Positions 6,280 to 6,396 of a stretch of 6,396 nt of DNA are shown in pieces. A model generated the notes under the pieces. It was not told the origin of the DNA and did no database searches. It saw only the letters and a list, made by a program, of their open reading frames with translations. Both the position numbers and the translations under genes were made by a program. Position 1 is the first letter of the stretch. Each line of letters starts with the position of its first letter. The DNA comes from UBA1731 sp963626295. Lineage in GTDB: Bacteria; Verrucomicrobiota; Kiritimatiellia; RFP12; UBA1067. Location of the stretch: assembly GCA_963626295.1 (NCBI GenBank), contig CAVFWS010000102.1, positions 1 through 6,396 on the forward strand. Reading direction: 5' to 3'.

Positions 6280-6396
6280 TTATGCCTTTTCGGTAATCAC
6301 ATTTTCCGTATCGACAATGGAATCTTCCTGCAAAATGCGGATGCCGTTCACGCGGAACTCCGGCATTTCTCCCGCGTCGTGCCGCGTGATATACAC
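6280..6396 (-). CDS. C-terminal 38 codons of an upstream gene, probably the major capsid protein; partial at right edge
   Basis: Reading the minus strand from the right edge gives one open frame of 38 codons ending in TAA at 6282-6280. The peptide runs VYITRHDAGEMPEFRVNGIR and then ILQEDSIVDTENVITEKA. The TAA falls just before the AGGAGG that serves the cement gene, exactly as expected of an adjacent gene in the same operon. I do not recognise the family from so short a piece. In BPP-1-like phages the gene immediately before the cement gene encodes the major capsid protein, so that is the likeliest identity, by position only. Confidence 0.55.
   Translation of the reverse strand: MYITRHDAGEMPEFRVNGIRILQEDSIVDTENVITEKA

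Noticed and set aside
1..6396. tRNA, CRISPR, insertion sequence or attachment site
   Set aside because: No cloverleaf-like sequence, regularly spaced repeats, transposase or terminal inverted repeats were noticed when reading both strands; the window is filled by structural genes.

Overview
The window is a compact virion-structure block from a podovirus-type (T7-like morphology) tailed phage or prophage. All seven genes are read right to left on the minus strand. In transcription order they are: the end of an upstream gene, probably the major capsid protein (cut by the right edge); a Bbp16-like capsid cement protein; a tail tubular protein A / gp11-like adaptor; a very large tail tubular protein B / gp12-like nozzle; a gp13-like small protein with an acetyltransferase-type fold; a gp14-like internal virion protein; and the N-terminal 507 residues of a gp15/gp16-like internal virion protein carrying an NlpC/P60-type peptidase domain (cut by the left edge).

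The order matches the T7 genes 10-11-12-13-14-15, with a cement gene added after the capsid gene as in Bordetella phage BPP-1. Recalled T7 lengths are close for three genes: gp11 196 aa versus 197 here, gp14 196 versus 203, and gp13 138 versus 162. The nozzle protein is longer (883 versus about 794 aa), apparently because of a glycine-rich domain near residues 172-302.

The genes are tightly packed. Nearly every junction is a 1-10 nt gap or an overlap, each start has a purine-rich Shine-Dalgarno (SD) sequence, and the block looks like one late transcription unit. The only real gap is about 80 nt between the cement gene and the gp11-like gene. It holds a hairpin and a competing inverted repeat next to the ribosome binding site. 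No plus-strand gene, tRNA, insertion sequence, CRISPR, integrase or attachment site was seen. Long plus-strand open frames are antisense shadows of the genes.

How the parts would work together (family knowledge): capsid and cement form the head shell, gp11-like and gp12-like proteins form the adaptor and nozzle of a short tail, and the gp13/14/15-like products form or support the internal core. That core is ejected into the host envelope, and the peptidase domain would locally open peptidoglycan. The host cannot be identified from the sequence. A virion core of this type suggests a host with an outer membrane; balanced base composition and strong AGGAGG-type SD sites would be compatible with a Negativicutes-like anaerobe, but this is a low-confidence guess. 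Nothing here is clearly a new biological system. The most unusual points are the peptidase domain with an apparently missing third catalytic residue and the glycine-rich domain with atypical codon use inside the nozzle protein.
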